Assembly (NCBI GenBank): GCA_038148895.1
Contig: JBBVGQ010000001.1
DNA from: Tamlana sp038148895
Lineage (GTDB): Bacteria > Bacteroidota > Bacteroidia > Flavobacteriales > Flavobacteriaceae
Strand: one strand, 5' to 3'
DNA length: 64,000 nucleotides
Position 1 is the stretch's first letter. Every line of letters starts with the position of its first letter. Of this stretch, positions 35,298 through 45,171 are shown piece by piece. Below the pieces are notes generated by a model. The model saw only the letters and a list, made by a program, of their open reading frames with translations. It made no database searches and was not told the origin of the DNA. The translations under genes were made by a program, and so were the position numbers.

Positions 35298-36458
35298 TTA
35301 TGAACTACGCGAAATACCCATAGCCAAACCTCGTATTTCCGCTAAACCCCGTAATCGGCCAATAGCGGTATAGCCCGCATAGGCGCTATTAGAATCTAAA
35401 TCTTGCAACATTTGATGCCCATGGTCTGGGCGCATAGGCAATTGCACTCCCCGTTCCTTTTCAATATCCAAAACCGCCTTAACAACCTCATACATATCTG
35501 ACGAACCCTCCAAGTGATTATCTTCAAAAAAGCTACCGTCGTCTTCACGTTTCACATTCCGTAAATGTAAAAAATGAATACGGTCACTAAACTTTCTAAT
35601 CATTTTAGGCAAATCATTATCTGGATTTGCACCCAAAGACCCTGTACAAAATGTAATGCCATTTGAAGGGCTATCAACGAAACCAATTAAATCATCTAAA
35701 TCCTTTTCCGACTTTATAATTCTGGGCAGCCCCATGATATCGATTGGTGGGTCGTCTGGATGAATGGCCATAACAATACCATGTTCCTCGCAAACGGGAA
35801 TGACTTCATTTAAAAAATAAGATAAATTGGCTTTTAAATCGGCATGCGATAAATTATCGTATTGGGCAATCATGTCTTTAAAAACAGGAATGGTTAAATC
35901 ATCAACCGTACCTGGTAAACCTTTTAAAACATTATCTTCCAATTGTTGTTTTTCATCTGAAGTCATTTCGGAAAAACGAATTTTGGCTTGGTCTAAAATT
36001 TCAGGAGTATAGGCCTTTTCAACACCTTCCCGTTTCATGATGAACTTTTCAAAAACGGCCATTTCAACTTTATCGAAACGAAGCGCGGTGCTTCCGTCAT
36101 TAAGTTTCCAAAACAATTGCGTACGTGTCCAATCCAAAACAGGCATAAAATTATAGCAAACATTTTTTACACCACAAGTGGCGACATTTTTGAGGCTTTG
36201 CTTATAATTTTCAATACGCTGCAAATAATCCCCTTTACGTAGTTTTATGTTTTCATGGATTGGAATACTTTCAATAAAGGTCCATTCCAAACCGTTTGAT
36301 TCAATTGCTTCCTTTACTTTCAGAATTTCTTCAACTTCCCAAACTTCACCATTGGCAATATGATGTAATGCTGTTACAACCCCAGTAGCCCCAGCTTGTT
36401 TGATGTGAGATAACTTGACTGAATCTGATACTCCAAACCATCTAAATGTTTCTTTCAT
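35298..36458 (-). CDS. uxuA: Mannonate dehydratase
   Basis: From the ATG at 36458 the product has 386 residues and starts MKETFRWFG, as expected for UxuA. An upstream start at 36509 would overlap the SDR gene. Family landmarks include QAGATGVVTALHHI, the metal-ligand region GITFCTGSLGANPDND, RIHFLHLRNV and RPDHGHQML. UxuA dehydrates D-mannonate to 2-keto-3-deoxygluconate in glucuronate catabolism. It follows the SDR gene by 16 bases. This fits with GH115 in the same locus, which would release glucuronic acid. Confidence 0.95.
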   Translation of the reverse strand: MKETFRWFGVSDSVKLSHIKQAGATGVVTALHHIANGEVWEVEEILKVKEAIESNGLEWTFIESIPIHENIKLRKGDYLQRIENYKQSLKNVATCGVKNVCYNFMPVLDWTRTQLFWKLNDGSTALRFDKVEMAVFEKFIMKREGVEKAYTPEILDQAKIRFSEMTSDEKQQLEDNVLKGLPGTVDDLTIPVFKDMIAQYDNLSHADLKANLSYFLNEVIPVCEEHGIVMAIHPDDPPIDIMGLPRIIKSEKDLDDLIGFVDSPSNGITFCTGSLGANPDNDLPKMIRKFSDRIHFLHLRNVKREDDGSFFEDNHLEGSSDMYEVVKAVLDIEKERGVQLPMRPDHGHQMLQDLDSNSAYAGYTAIGRLRGLAEIRGLAMGISRSS

Positions 36459-36474
36459 ATTTTTTAAATAAAAT

Positions 36475-37287
36475 TTAAACCCCACTAAAAGCGCTGAATC
36501 CACCGTCAACAGTTACGGTAATTCCTGTGACAAATTTTGAAGCATCACTGCACAAATAATGCAATGCCCCATTAAGCTCATCAGCTTTTCCAAAACGCTT
36601 CATTGGCGTATTTTGTATAATTGTATTTCCTCGATCGGTGTAAGTTCCATCATTTTTAAGCAACAAATCCCTGTTTTGGTTTCCTATAAAAAATCCAGGT
36701 GTTATGGAGTTTACGCGCAAACCGTCTCCATATTTGGCAGCTAACTCAACTGATAACCACTTGGTAAAATTGTCAATAGCTGCTTTTGATGAGGAATATC
36801 CTGCAACTCGTGTAAGAGCTCTATCAGCAGCTACTGAAGATATATTAACAATGACACCCTTTTTATTTTTTACCATCTCCCTACCAAAAACAATAGAGGG
36901 TATAACACTTCCAAACAGATTTAAATCAACAACTTTTCGGTAGTCATTCAAATCGACATCAAAAAAAGATTGATTTGGCCCAATGGTTGCTCCCTGCATA
37001 TTTCCACCGGCCGCATTAATCAAAATATCTATCCTGCCATATTTATCAATTATAGCATTGGAAACTTCTTCAACACTTTTTTGGTCAGTAACATCACAGA
37101 CAAAACCATCCACTTTTTTGCTAATAGCAGACATCCTTTTAACAGTTTCATCAACCGTTTTTTGTTTGTAGTGCAGAATAATTGCAATGGCACCATTTTC
37201 CAACAGATATTCTGCCATACTTCCTCCTAGAGCACCACCGCCACCAGTAACTAATGCTACTTTGTCTGATATGTCAAATAAATTCAT
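36475..37287 (-). CDS. SDR oxidoreductase, probable D-mannonate oxidoreductase (fructuronate reductase)
   Basis: This 270-residue Rossmann protein has the cofactor motif TGGGGALGGSMAEYL, NAAGG at about 90-94, the catalytic serine in NISSVAAD and YSSSK as the YxxxK pair. It is a classical short-chain dehydrogenase, not the larger UxuB/MtlD-type enzyme. In Bacteroidota, SDR proteins next to uxuA are usually annotated as D-mannonate oxidoreductase, converting fructuronate to mannonate. That assignment rests on context. The gene is the first of a two-gene operon with uxuA and is divergent from the SusC gene. Confidence 0.88.
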   Translation of the reverse strand: MNLFDISDKVALVTGGGGALGGSMAEYLLENGAIAIILHYKQKTVDETVKRMSAISKKVDGFVCDVTDQKSVEEVSNAIIDKYGRIDILINAAGGNMQGATIGPNQSFFDVDLNDYRKVVDLNLFGSVIPSIVFGREMVKNKKGVIVNISSVAADRALTRVAGYSSSKAAIDNFTKWLSVELAAKYGDGLRVNSITPGFFIGNQNRDLLLKNDGTYTDRGNTIIQNTPMKRFGKADELNGALHYLCSDASKFVTGITVTVDGGFSAFSGV

Positions 37288-37628
37288 TGTTTTCTATTTA
37301 TTAAAAACTTTAAGCATTCCATGTAAAGAGTAACTCTTGTAAATTTTAATAGAACCAATAGATCCTCAACAAGGAATATTTGGTTACGAAAATAGTATAA
37401 AAAAAGAGAAGATAAGATTTTAAACTTAACACATTTACACTAAAATTAATACTAACCCGAAATGAAATTTTAATTACATTAGAAAGGAAACCTTGTGTAT
37501 ATCTGGGTTAATAATATTAGCCATGACAAAAGATGCAGAAGTTTTTATCCATGTTTTTGACATAATTATCCATATTAAAAGCGAAGGTTGTAAATAGTTT
37601 TACCACAACTAATCTAAACTTATTAATT
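37288..37628. other. Divergent intergenic region between the SDR gene and susC
   Basis: These 341 bases hold no gene. They separate divergent transcription units and must carry both promoters. A direct repeat near 37545-37573 is listed separately. A weak -7 element, TAGTTTTA, lies at 37595-37602 before susC without a TTTG at -33, as expected for an activator-dependent promoter. I found no clear promoter for the SDR/uxuA side. Confidence 0.5.
37545..37573 (+). promoter_or_regulatory. Direct repeat TTATCCAT x2, candidate regulator site
   Basis: TTATCCAT occurs at 37545-37552 and again at 37566-37573, a centre-to-centre distance of 21 bases or two helical turns. The second copy overlaps where the -33 element of the susC promoter should be. 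AraC-type DNA-binding domains, as in the hybrid regulator of this locus, commonly bind such direct repeats. Assignment to that regulator is inference. Confidence 0.5.
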
Positions 37629-40586
37629 ATGATGAAAAATTTCTTTATGATTTGCTTAATGCTTGGATCACTGTTAACCGCTTATGGGCAGAATCTCGCG
37701 ATTACAGGCAGCGTAACAGATCAAAATGGTGTGCCCCTACCCGGCGCAAGTATTGTTGAAAAAGGAACATCTAATGGAAGCGTAACAAGTTTTGATGGTA
37801 ATTTTCAGATTACTGTTGATAGTGGAGACGCAACTTTGGTGGTTTCTTTTTTAGGTTATAAAACGCTCGAAGTTCCTGTAAATGGCCGCACAAGTATACA
37901 AATCCAACTTGAAGAAGACTCTGCTTTACTAGATGAAGTAGTTGTGGTTGGCTATGGACAAGTAAAAAGCAAAGATTTAACAGGTTCAGTTAAAGTTATT
38001 GGGGCTACAGATTTCAACAAGGGAATCAATAATTCTCCAGGTCAATTGCTGCAAGGTAAAATTTCTGGTGTTAATGTAACTAGTGGGTCAGGTGAACCCG
38101 GAAGCGCCATCGACATTAACATTCGTGGTGTTAATACAGTTAGAGGCGATAGCAATCCTTTATTTGTTGTCGATGGAGTTCCCCTCGACGGCGGGTCCTC
38201 AGGAACAGAAGGCATTTCTGGTCTAGGAGCCACAAGATCAAGAAGCCCTTTAAACTTTTTAAATCCTCAGGACATAGAAAGTATTACTGTATTAAAAGAT
38301 GCATCTGCAACTGCAATCTACGGAACCAGAGCTTCTAATGGTGTAGTTATAATCCAAACCAAGAAAGGTAAAGAAGGTAAACCAACAATTACATTTGGTT
38401 CATCGATTGGGTTTGCTAATGTTGCTCGTGAAATTGATTTGCTAAGTGCGAGTGAATACCGTGAGCAAACTGCGCGTTTGGCAACTATTGTTGGCAGAGA
38501 CCCAAATAGCTATATTGATGCTGCTAACGCCAACACAAACTGGCAAGATGAAATATACCAAACAGCCATTACACAAAATTACAACTTTGGATTCTCGGGA
38601 GGATCCGAAAAAACCAATTATAGTGTATCCTTAGGCTACTTAGACCAAGAAGGACTGGTCAGAACAACAGGTCATGAAAAAGTTAATGGAAGAATTAACA
38701 TAGGTACTTCTGCATTGGATGACCGTTTAAAATTACAATTGAACCTTACCGCTGCCGACTTAACCGATGAAAGTCAGGCCACAGGTGGATCTGCTAGTTC
38801 AGATGGAAACTTAATCACATCTGCTTTGAGGGCCAATCCTACAGCCGCACCATGGGATAGCAATGGCAATGTTGTTACCAGGACTGGAGCTACAGATAAC
38901 CCTGTGTCATTCTTTGACCTGTATCGCGATAGAGCTGAAAGCAAAAGGCTTTTGGCCAACCTGTCTGCAACCTATACCATTTTAGAGGGATTGGATTATA
39001 AGATAAATTTAGCTTACGAAAGTGCCGATACTGATCGTTATTTAAGGGTTTTTAGCAATGCAGCTGATGGTGGTTCAATTGATACCGAACAGGTAACTCT
39101 TGTCGCTAGAGAGGATTCCAATAAATTAATTGAGAATTATTTAACCTATACCAAGGAATATGAAACTTTTAATTTTGATGTACTTGCAGGACATTCTTAT
39201 CAAGTTTTTAACAATAAAGACGTGAGGTTTAGAAGAGATGACTTCAGTACTACCGAAATAGATCCAATTTTCAATTTAGGTATTGCACAAGGAAATGCTG
39301 TTATTGGCTCAAGTAATACTGAAAGAAAATTACAATCATTCTTTGGAAGAGCCAATGCAAGCTTCCTTGATAAATATTTAATAACCGCCTCTCTTAGGGC
39401 AGATGGTTCTTCTGTGTTTGGTAAAAACAACAGATATGGCTATTTCCCTTCCGCTGCATTGGGGTGGAAAATTAGTGAAGAAGAGTTCCTTAAAAACTCT
39501 GATGTTTTCTCCAACTTAAAATTAAGAGTTGGATGGGGACAAACTGGTAATCAAGCAATTCCCGTAAGAGTTACACAACCATCATTTAATATCTCATTTG
39601 ACAACAGCTTTGTATTTAACGGCACAACAGTTGTAAATGGATTAGGCATTAGCCGAACTCCAAACCCAGATTTAAAATGGGAGGTAACAGAACAATTTAA
39701 TGTAGGTTTAGATTGGAGTATACTTAATGGTAAAATTAGTGGCACATTGGACTATTTTAACAAAACCACTACTGATCTTTTCTTAGAAGTTTCGGCAGCC
39801 GCACCTTCTTCGGTTAATACGGTTTTCGTAAACTCTGATGCAGAAATTATTAACAAAGGAATTGAATTTGGTATTGATGCCAACATTTTAAGAACTGAAG
39901 ATTTCTCTCTAGACTTTGGAGGTAACATATCGTTCTTGAACAATACAATTGAAGGTTTACAAACCGATATCTTTGTGGGAGGCATTTCTGGTCCGGGTGC
40001 ATCTGGTGAGTTCAGTAGTATTTTTACCAACGGAGAATCTGCAGGGTCTTTTTATCTTTATAGATTCGATGGGTTTGATGCCAGTGGCAATGAAATTTTA
40101 TCTGCTAATCGTGAGATTGTTGGCGATGCACTTCCTAAAACTATTTATGGCTTCAACATAAACGCAAGCTATAAAAACTTTGACTTAGCGTTGAACTTTA
40201 ATGGTATAGGTGGTGTGGATATTTTCAACAATACCGCTAGAGCTTATTCAAGCGCAGCTTCCTTAGCACAAAATGGAAACAATATTTATCGTTCTTACCT
40301 TGATGTAAACGAAAACCCATTGGTTGCACCCGTATCTTCGTCAAGGTTTATTGAAGATGGTTCATTCTTAAGATTAAACAATGCTACGTTGGGGTGGAAT
40401 ATTCAAGACGCATACTTTCTTGACAATTTGAGACTATATTTAACAGGACAAAACCTTTTCGTTATAACCGATTACTCTGGGTATGATCCTGAGGTAAATA
40501 CGGCTGGTGGGAATACTTACGGTGTAGATTTTTCAGCTTATCCACGTCCAAGAACGATTATATTGGGGCTTGACCTTTCATTCTAA
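37629..40586 (+). CDS. SusC/RagA family TonB-linked outer-membrane transporter (PUL)
   Basis: This 985-residue protein has a signal peptide (MICLMLGSLLTAYGQ). A carboxypeptidase-regulatory-like domain follows at about 25-95 (DQNGVPLPGASIVEKGTSNGSVT). Next come the TonB-box-like EVVVVGYG and the plug with VLKDASATAIYGTRASNGVVIIQTKKGK. The barrel ends in ILGLDLSF. There is no STN domain, so unlike the other SusC here it does not signal to a FecR. It should import oligosaccharides from the target glycan with the SusD that starts 42 bases downstream. Its expression probably depends on the hybrid two-component regulator. Confidence 0.96.
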   Translation: MMKNFFMICLMLGSLLTAYGQNLAITGSVTDQNGVPLPGASIVEKGTSNGSVTSFDGNFQITVDSGDATLVVSFLGYKTLEVPVNGRTSIQIQLEEDSALLDEVVVVGYGQVKSKDLTGSVKVIGATDFNKGINNSPGQLLQGKISGVNVTSGSGEPGSAIDINIRGVNTVRGDSNPLFVVDGVPLDGGSSGTEGISGLGATRSRSPLNFLNPQDIESITVLKDASATAIYGTRASNGVVIIQTKKGKEGKPTITFGSSIGFANVAREIDLLSASEYREQTARLATIVGRDPNSYIDAANANTNWQDEIYQTAITQNYNFGFSGGSEKTNYSVSLGYLDQEGLVRTTGHEKVNGRINIGTSALDDRLKLQLNLTAADLTDESQATGGSASSDGNLITSALRANPTAAPWDSNGNVVTRTGATDNPVSFFDLYRDRAESKRLLANLSATYTILEGLDYKINLAYESADTDRYLRVFSNAADGGSIDTEQVTLVAREDSNKLIENYLTYTKEYETFNFDVLAGHSYQVFNNKDVRFRRDDFSTTEIDPIFNLGIAQGNAVIGSSNTERKLQSFFGRANASFLDKYLITASLRADGSSVFGKNNRYGYFPSAALGWKISEEEFLKNSDVFSNLKLRVGWGQTGNQAIPVRVTQPSFNISFDNSFVFNGTTVVNGLGISRTPNPDLKWEVTEQFNVGLDWSILNGKISGTLDYFNKTTTDLFLEVSAAAPSSVNTVFVNSDAEIINKGIEFGIDANILRTEDFSLDFGGNISFLNNTIEGLQTDIFVGGISGPGASGEFSSIFTNGESAGSFYLYRFDGFDASGNEILSANREIVGDALPKTIYGFNINASYKNFDLALNFNGIGGVDIFNNTARAYSSAASLAQNGNNIYRSYLDVNENPLVAPVSSSRFIEDGSFLRLNNATLGWNIQDAYFLDNLRLYLTGQNLFVITDYSGYDPEVNTAGGNTYGVDFSAYPRPRTIILGLDLSF

Positions 40587-40628
40587 AATTGGAAAAGTAT
40601 TTAATTAATAAAAATTAAAATATAAAAT

Positions 40629-42263
40629 ATGAAAAAACAATTTATTATTCTAATTGTCATGTTGGTTTCAATTCTTGGATACCAGTCATGTGATATAGAG
40701 GAAAAAATAATTGATGAGGCCCGAGGAGAGGACTTATTAAATGATGCAGACGACTTAAGTCTCTTGGCGCCAGCTTATAACTCTATGAGAAGGGTTTATG
40801 GACATAGATGGTTTTTTGCCCTACAAACTTTTTCTGCTGATGAGGGCATGGTCCCCACGAGACAAAGTGACTGGTTTGATGGCGGTACATTTCAAGAACT
40901 ACATAGGCATGATTGGAAACCAGAACACCGTTATACCAGGGAAACTTGGGAGCATGTTACAACTGGATTGGCCAATGCCACATTAGCGGTAGATTTCTTG
41001 GAGACAGGTACCCAAGAGCATGCAGAGGCTGTAGCTTTGTTATCGCATTTCATGTGGGTAGCTTTAGATGCATATGGACAAGTACCTTATCGAGGCATCG
41101 AGAACATTGATTTTAATGCTGATTCTCAGATTTTAACCGGAGCAGATGCGGTAAATACAATTATTACCAACTTAGAATTTGCTATGCCCAACCTACCTAC
41201 AGGTAAAAACACGGTACGTTTCACTCAAGATGCCGCGAAATCACTTTTGGCCAGGGTTTATTTAAACAGAGCGGTTTATGAAAACCGTTATGCCTCAAGT
41301 TTCAATTTTGCCAATGAGGATATGCAAAAAGTAATAAGCCTCACCACCGAGATAATTAATAGTGGAACACATGCTTTGGAAACTGACGACTACTTTAGCC
41401 TATTCGATCCAGATAATGAAAACCATAAAGAAATTATTTGGGCCGTAAAAAATGAAAAAAATTCTGTTGTTATTGGTGGCAGAAGCATCACAAGAAACAC
41501 TACAAATGGACTTTCTAGAGGATATATTTACCTTTCTCCGGACGGTGACTTCTTAACAGGTTCAGATGCAGGCTGCACATTACCTGACTTCTTGGACACT
41601 TGGGACTCAGCCAATGACCCTAGATATTTTAAGGCTAGTTACCCTAACCAAGAAGGCACAATACCGCTATCTCAATATAAAGTACACCGCGGTTTCTTAG
41701 AAGGTCAATTATACGGTATTAAAAATGATAATGGAACGCCAATTATAAATGCCGACCAAACCATCGACATCGTTCCTGTACAACTTTGGACAAGAGACCA
41801 ATCTCTGGCAAACCACACGCGCGAGGTTAGCTTAATTGCAGAAAACCAATCTGTAGGCGTTAGGGTTTCTAAATGGGGAATTGATGATATTGGCACCAAT
41901 AGAGATGATACTGGAGTAGATATAGTTATATTTAGATTGGCAGAGATATACCTAATGAGAGCCGAAGCCATATTAAGATCTGGATCGGGTGGAGATGCAT
42001 TAGCCGACGTTAATGCTGTTAGAGTAGCCCGTGGAGGTGCCAGTTTCGCTTTAACAAGTGCAAATTTAAATGATGTGTACAATGAGCGTGGATTTGAATT
42101 CTATTGGGAGTACCACAGAAGAACAGATCAAATCCGTTTTGGAACTTGGGAAGATTCTTGGACAGATAAAACAGATACAGACCCAAACCATAGGATTTTT
42201 GCAATTCCACCAGGACCCTTGGCAACAACCCCTGGATTGGTACAAAATCCTGGTTATGAATAA
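40629..42263 (+). CDS. RagB/SusD family nutrient-binding lipoprotein (PUL)
   Basis: The protein has 544 residues and a lipobox at YQSC followed by DIEEK. Family landmarks include the TPR-like stretch around AAKSLLARVYLNRAVY, the RLAEIYLMRAEAILRSG helix and the C-terminal NERGFEFYWEYHRRTDQIRFGTW. It belongs to the larger SusD group usually found with marine or plant polysaccharide loci. It is expected to bind glycan at the surface and close the SusC barrel. It ends at a strong terminator and converges with the GH43 gene. Confidence 0.95.
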   Translation: MKKQFIILIVMLVSILGYQSCDIEEKIIDEARGEDLLNDADDLSLLAPAYNSMRRVYGHRWFFALQTFSADEGMVPTRQSDWFDGGTFQELHRHDWKPEHRYTRETWEHVTTGLANATLAVDFLETGTQEHAEAVALLSHFMWVALDAYGQVPYRGIENIDFNADSQILTGADAVNTIITNLEFAMPNLPTGKNTVRFTQDAAKSLLARVYLNRAVYENRYASSFNFANEDMQKVISLTTEIINSGTHALETDDYFSLFDPDNENHKEIIWAVKNEKNSVVIGGRSITRNTTNGLSRGYIYLSPDGDFLTGSDAGCTLPDFLDTWDSANDPRYFKASYPNQEGTIPLSQYKVHRGFLEGQLYGIKNDNGTPIINADQTIDIVPVQLWTRDQSLANHTREVSLIAENQSVGVRVSKWGIDDIGTNRDDTGVDIVIFRLAEIYLMRAEAILRSGSGGDALADVNAVRVARGGASFALTSANLNDVYNERGFEFYWEYHRRTDQIRFGTWEDSWTDKTDTDPNHRIFAIPPGPLATTPGLVQNPGYE

Positions 42264-42695
42264 AACTGGTTTTTAGTATTTGAGTTTAGTTTTTTGTTAG
42301 AGCCTTATGATCAATGGTCATAAGGCTCTTCTATATTGTACTCTGTCCAATTGAATTTATAGGCCCCATTAAATCAACACATCGTATGGATGTGACAATA
42401 ACTTTAATTTACTTGATGAAGCATTAAAAATTCCTATTTTTTTATAGGGCTAAAAAACAGGCAATTATAAAGAATAGAGATACTTCTTTGTGGCGAGTAG
42501 AAGTCTTTTCACCAAATGTGATAAGCTACAAACGCTGAAATGTTTTTTAATATAGCCTTATATACTAAAAACAGATTTTTATTCAGACATTTTCAAACGA
42601 AAAAATCAAATCCTTTTAAGCCTTGCAATTAAAACTTGGTTACTTTAATTTGCAAATGAAATGTCAATCTCGTTTACTTTTGCTTCAATATGGAA
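42264..42695. other. Intergenic region between susD and GH43
   Basis: Apart from the terminator at 42299-42329, these 432 bases hold nothing I can identify. There is no open frame of note, no tRNA and no promoter needed, since both neighbours end here. A short hairpin with arms CCTAT and ATAGG (42433-42448) might help end the GH43 transcript. The length is unusual for a convergent gap in this window. Confidence 0.5.
42299..42330 (+). terminator. Terminator after susD
   Basis: A perfect 12-base stem, AGAGCCTTATGA (42299-42310) and TCATAAGGCTCT (42318-42329), encloses a seven-base loop 35 bases after the susD stop. The T-tract that follows is modest. Confidence 0.85.
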
Positions 42696-43676
42696 TCACT
42701 TTAGAGATAGTACAATGCCGGAAGGCTTAATTTTTTTTATCCTTCCATCATCGCTAAAATTCAAACTATCAATAGCTAATTCCCTGTAAAGCTCCGTAAT
42801 ATTATCTGTTATGCGATGGTATAAAATGTAATTTTGGCCGTTTTCTTCAAAAACAGTATGATGCCCAGGACCTCTAGTAGTTTTATCCTCTGATGTGATT
42901 AAAATAGGACTGTTATCACCCTCAATCCAAGGCCCGTAAGGACTTTCTCCAATGGCATACCGTACTTTATAAGTTTCGGTAGTACACTTCCCATCGGAAT
43001 ACATTAAATAATACTTTCCACTTTTCTTTAACATAATAGGCGCTTCAAAATAATTAGGCGGGGTTATATCCTTTATTTCTTCTTTGTTAAAGCTAATCAT
43101 GTCTTCCCTTAATTTTACTACAAAACAATGACCATTGACCCAATTTAATCCAGATCCCCAATATAAATAAACCTGACCATCGCTATCAATAAAGGCTTCC
43201 GCATCAATCATATGATACTCGGGAAACATATTTCCTACGATCAAAGGAGTATTATCTGGTTTTGCATTTTTCCATGGCCCTAACGGATGGCTACTAACCC
43301 CAACCCATATCTCACTTCCTACAGACACGTACATGTAAAATTTGCCATCTGCTCCCTGAATGACCGACGGAGCCCAGACACGGCTATCATTTGATGTTGG
43401 ACTAACACACAATGTTTTTGTGGGCCAATGTATTTGCTTTTGTTTCCAATTTTTAAAATCGGGAGATTCCATAACTGCCAAATCCTGTCCTCCCCAAGGA
43501 TCTCTCGTTGCATATATATAAAACTTACCTTGATATTTAACAATAGATGGATCTGCAAAGTGTCCATCTACAACAGGATTATTTATGACTACTTTTGTTG
43601 TTGTTTTATTGCAACTGAACAATGTTGTTACCGTTAGAATTGCGATAACAATATTGTAATTTGTTTTCCGACTCAT
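42696..43676 (-). CDS. Glycoside hydrolase family 43 lipoprotein
   Basis: This 326-residue protein has a lipobox (LFSC) and a five-bladed propeller of the GH43 type. The catalytic base is the aspartate in GHFADPSIV. The pKa-modulating aspartate is in MIDAEAFIDSDG and the general acid glutamate in NYFEAPIMLKK, so all three are present. GH43 enzymes remove arabinose, xylose or galactose. The subfamily cannot be assigned by eye. Given the LacZ-like GH2 and GH115 nearby, an arabinofuranosidase or an exo-galactanase are both reasonable. It lies 75 bases after the transporter gene on the same strand. Confidence 0.92.
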   Translation of the reverse strand: MSRKTNYNIVIAILTVTTLFSCNKTTTKVVINNPVVDGHFADPSIVKYQGKFYIYATRDPWGGQDLAVMESPDFKNWKQKQIHWPTKTLCVSPTSNDSRVWAPSVIQGADGKFYMYVSVGSEIWVGVSSHPLGPWKNAKPDNTPLIVGNMFPEYHMIDAEAFIDSDGQVYLYWGSGLNWVNGHCFVVKLREDMISFNKEEIKDITPPNYFEAPIMLKKSGKYYLMYSDGKCTTETYKVRYAIGESPYGPWIEGDNSPILITSEDKTTRGPGHHTVFEENGQNYILYHRITDNITELYRELAIDSLNFSDDGRIKKIKPSGIVLSLK

Positions 43677-43709
43677 TTTATATTGTATTTAATGTAATAT
43701 ATGCTTTAA

Positions 43710-43725
43710 CCCATTTTAAAATGGG
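43710..43725. promoter_or_regulatory. Perfect palindrome upstream of GH43
   Basis: CCCATTTTAAAATGGG is a perfect 16-base palindrome between the transporter stop and the GH43 start (34 bases before it). With no loop bases it is a poor terminator, so an operator for a dimeric regulator is the better guess. Confidence 0.35.
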
Positions 43726-43751
43726 CAAAAGCTTGATTTAAACTTATTAAT

Positions 43752-45047
43752 TCAACGACTAACTTTCAAACCGTACATGGCGATATACAAAAAACATAAA
43801 AGAGGCAAAAAGAATGAGAAATTAACCTCAGACACCCCTAATATGGTTATGTCTGACACACCACTACCTCCAATATCTATTATTGTTCCTTGAACTTTAG
43901 GCATTAAAGCACCACCAACAATGGCCATTATTAAACCGGCAGAGCCAACTTTTGATTGTTCTTCTGTTAATGGTCCTAAAGCTATACCATAAATTGTTGG
44001 GAACATTAATGACATACAAAAAGAAACACAAACCAAACTGTATAATCCAATAATTCCTGTAATAAAAATGGCTATACCAGTAAAAAAAACACCCATAACC
44101 GCAAAAACCATTAGCAAGGTTCCTGAATTTACAAACTTCAACAAATAAGTGCCCACAGCACGTCCCAAGGTAAAAACAACAAAAGCTGCCATTTGAAAAT
44201 ACCCGGCGGCAACGCTATCTATGCCAATGGCTTCAGCATATAGATATATATATGTCCAACACATAATGAGACACCCTGTATGGGCTATTTGTGCCAATAC
44301 CCCGAATAAATATATTCTATTTTTAAAAAGTTCATGGAAGGTCTCTCTAATTTTTGGCATGTGCCCTTCTTCTTTAGATTGTGGCATTCTAGAAACCAAA
44401 AACAGAACAAAAACTCCCGTAATCACCAAACCCAAAATAACGTAGGGACTTCGTATAACCATTAAATCTGATGTTCTTACCAACAACTTTGATGCTTCAT
44501 TTAAAGAACTAAAGTTTTCTATGTCGTCAGATTGTAGTCTCTTCATGACAAATTGCTGTGCAACAAACAAACCTGCTATTAAACCTAGCGGATTAAATGC
44601 TTGGGCCAAATTTAGTCGTTGTGTCGCGGTTCTTTTATCTCCCATAGCAAGAGCATAGGGATTTGCAGCTGTCTCTAAAAATGCCAACCCAAATGTTAGA
44701 ATATAAAGCCCAAGGCAAAAAAACCAAAATTTCTCGGTTATGGCTGCAGGATAAAATAGTAAAGCACCGATTGCGTATAATCCCAATCCAATTAAAATTC
44801 CAACTTTATAGGAATACTTCCTCATAAAAATGGCCGCAGGTAAAGCCATACAAAAATAACCCCCATAAAATGCCATTTGCACCCATGCAGCTTGAGAATT
44901 GGATAGTTCTAAAACCTTCTTGAATGATTGTACCATTGGATCAGTAACCGCATTTGCAAAACCCCATAATGCAAATAATGACGTGACCAAAATAAAAGGC
45001 AAAATCATATTTTTAGGCACTACTGGTATAGATTGAATATTTTTCAT
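43752..45047 (-). CDS. MFS sugar transporter, FucP-like
   Basis: This 431-residue protein has about 12 membrane segments. It has the FucP-family pattern, including FALWGFANAVTDPMVQSFK in the first helix and FLETAANPYALAMGDKRTATQRLNLAQAFNPLG in the fifth region. FucP is an L-fucose/proton symporter, but flavobacterial relatives in polysaccharide loci also carry other hexoses or uronates, so the substrate is open. It should bring monosaccharides across the inner membrane after periplasmic breakdown of the glycan. It lies between the hybrid regulator and GH43. Confidence 0.9.
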   Translation of the reverse strand: MKNIQSIPVVPKNMILPFILVTSLFALWGFANAVTDPMVQSFKKVLELSNSQAAWVQMAFYGGYFCMALPAAIFMRKYSYKVGILIGLGLYAIGALLFYPAAITEKFWFFCLGLYILTFGLAFLETAANPYALAMGDKRTATQRLNLAQAFNPLGLIAGLFVAQQFVMKRLQSDDIENFSSLNEASKLLVRTSDLMVIRSPYVILGLVITGVFVLFLVSRMPQSKEEGHMPKIRETFHELFKNRIYLFGVLAQIAHTGCLIMCWTYIYLYAEAIGIDSVAAGYFQMAAFVVFTLGRAVGTYLLKFVNSGTLLMVFAVMGVFFTGIAIFITGIIGLYSLVCVSFCMSLMFPTIYGIALGPLTEEQSKVGSAGLIMAIVGGALMPKVQGTIIDIGGSGVSDITILGVSEVNFSFFLPLLCFLYIAMYGLKVSR

Positions 45048-45171
45048 TTAGAACAGCTCATATTGATTATGTAATATCAAATATTGACCTTTTTTATAAA
45101 AACCACCATGACATTTTATTCAAAAACATGTACATGAACTGCTTAGTAACCATAAGGCAGAAACGAAAGGG

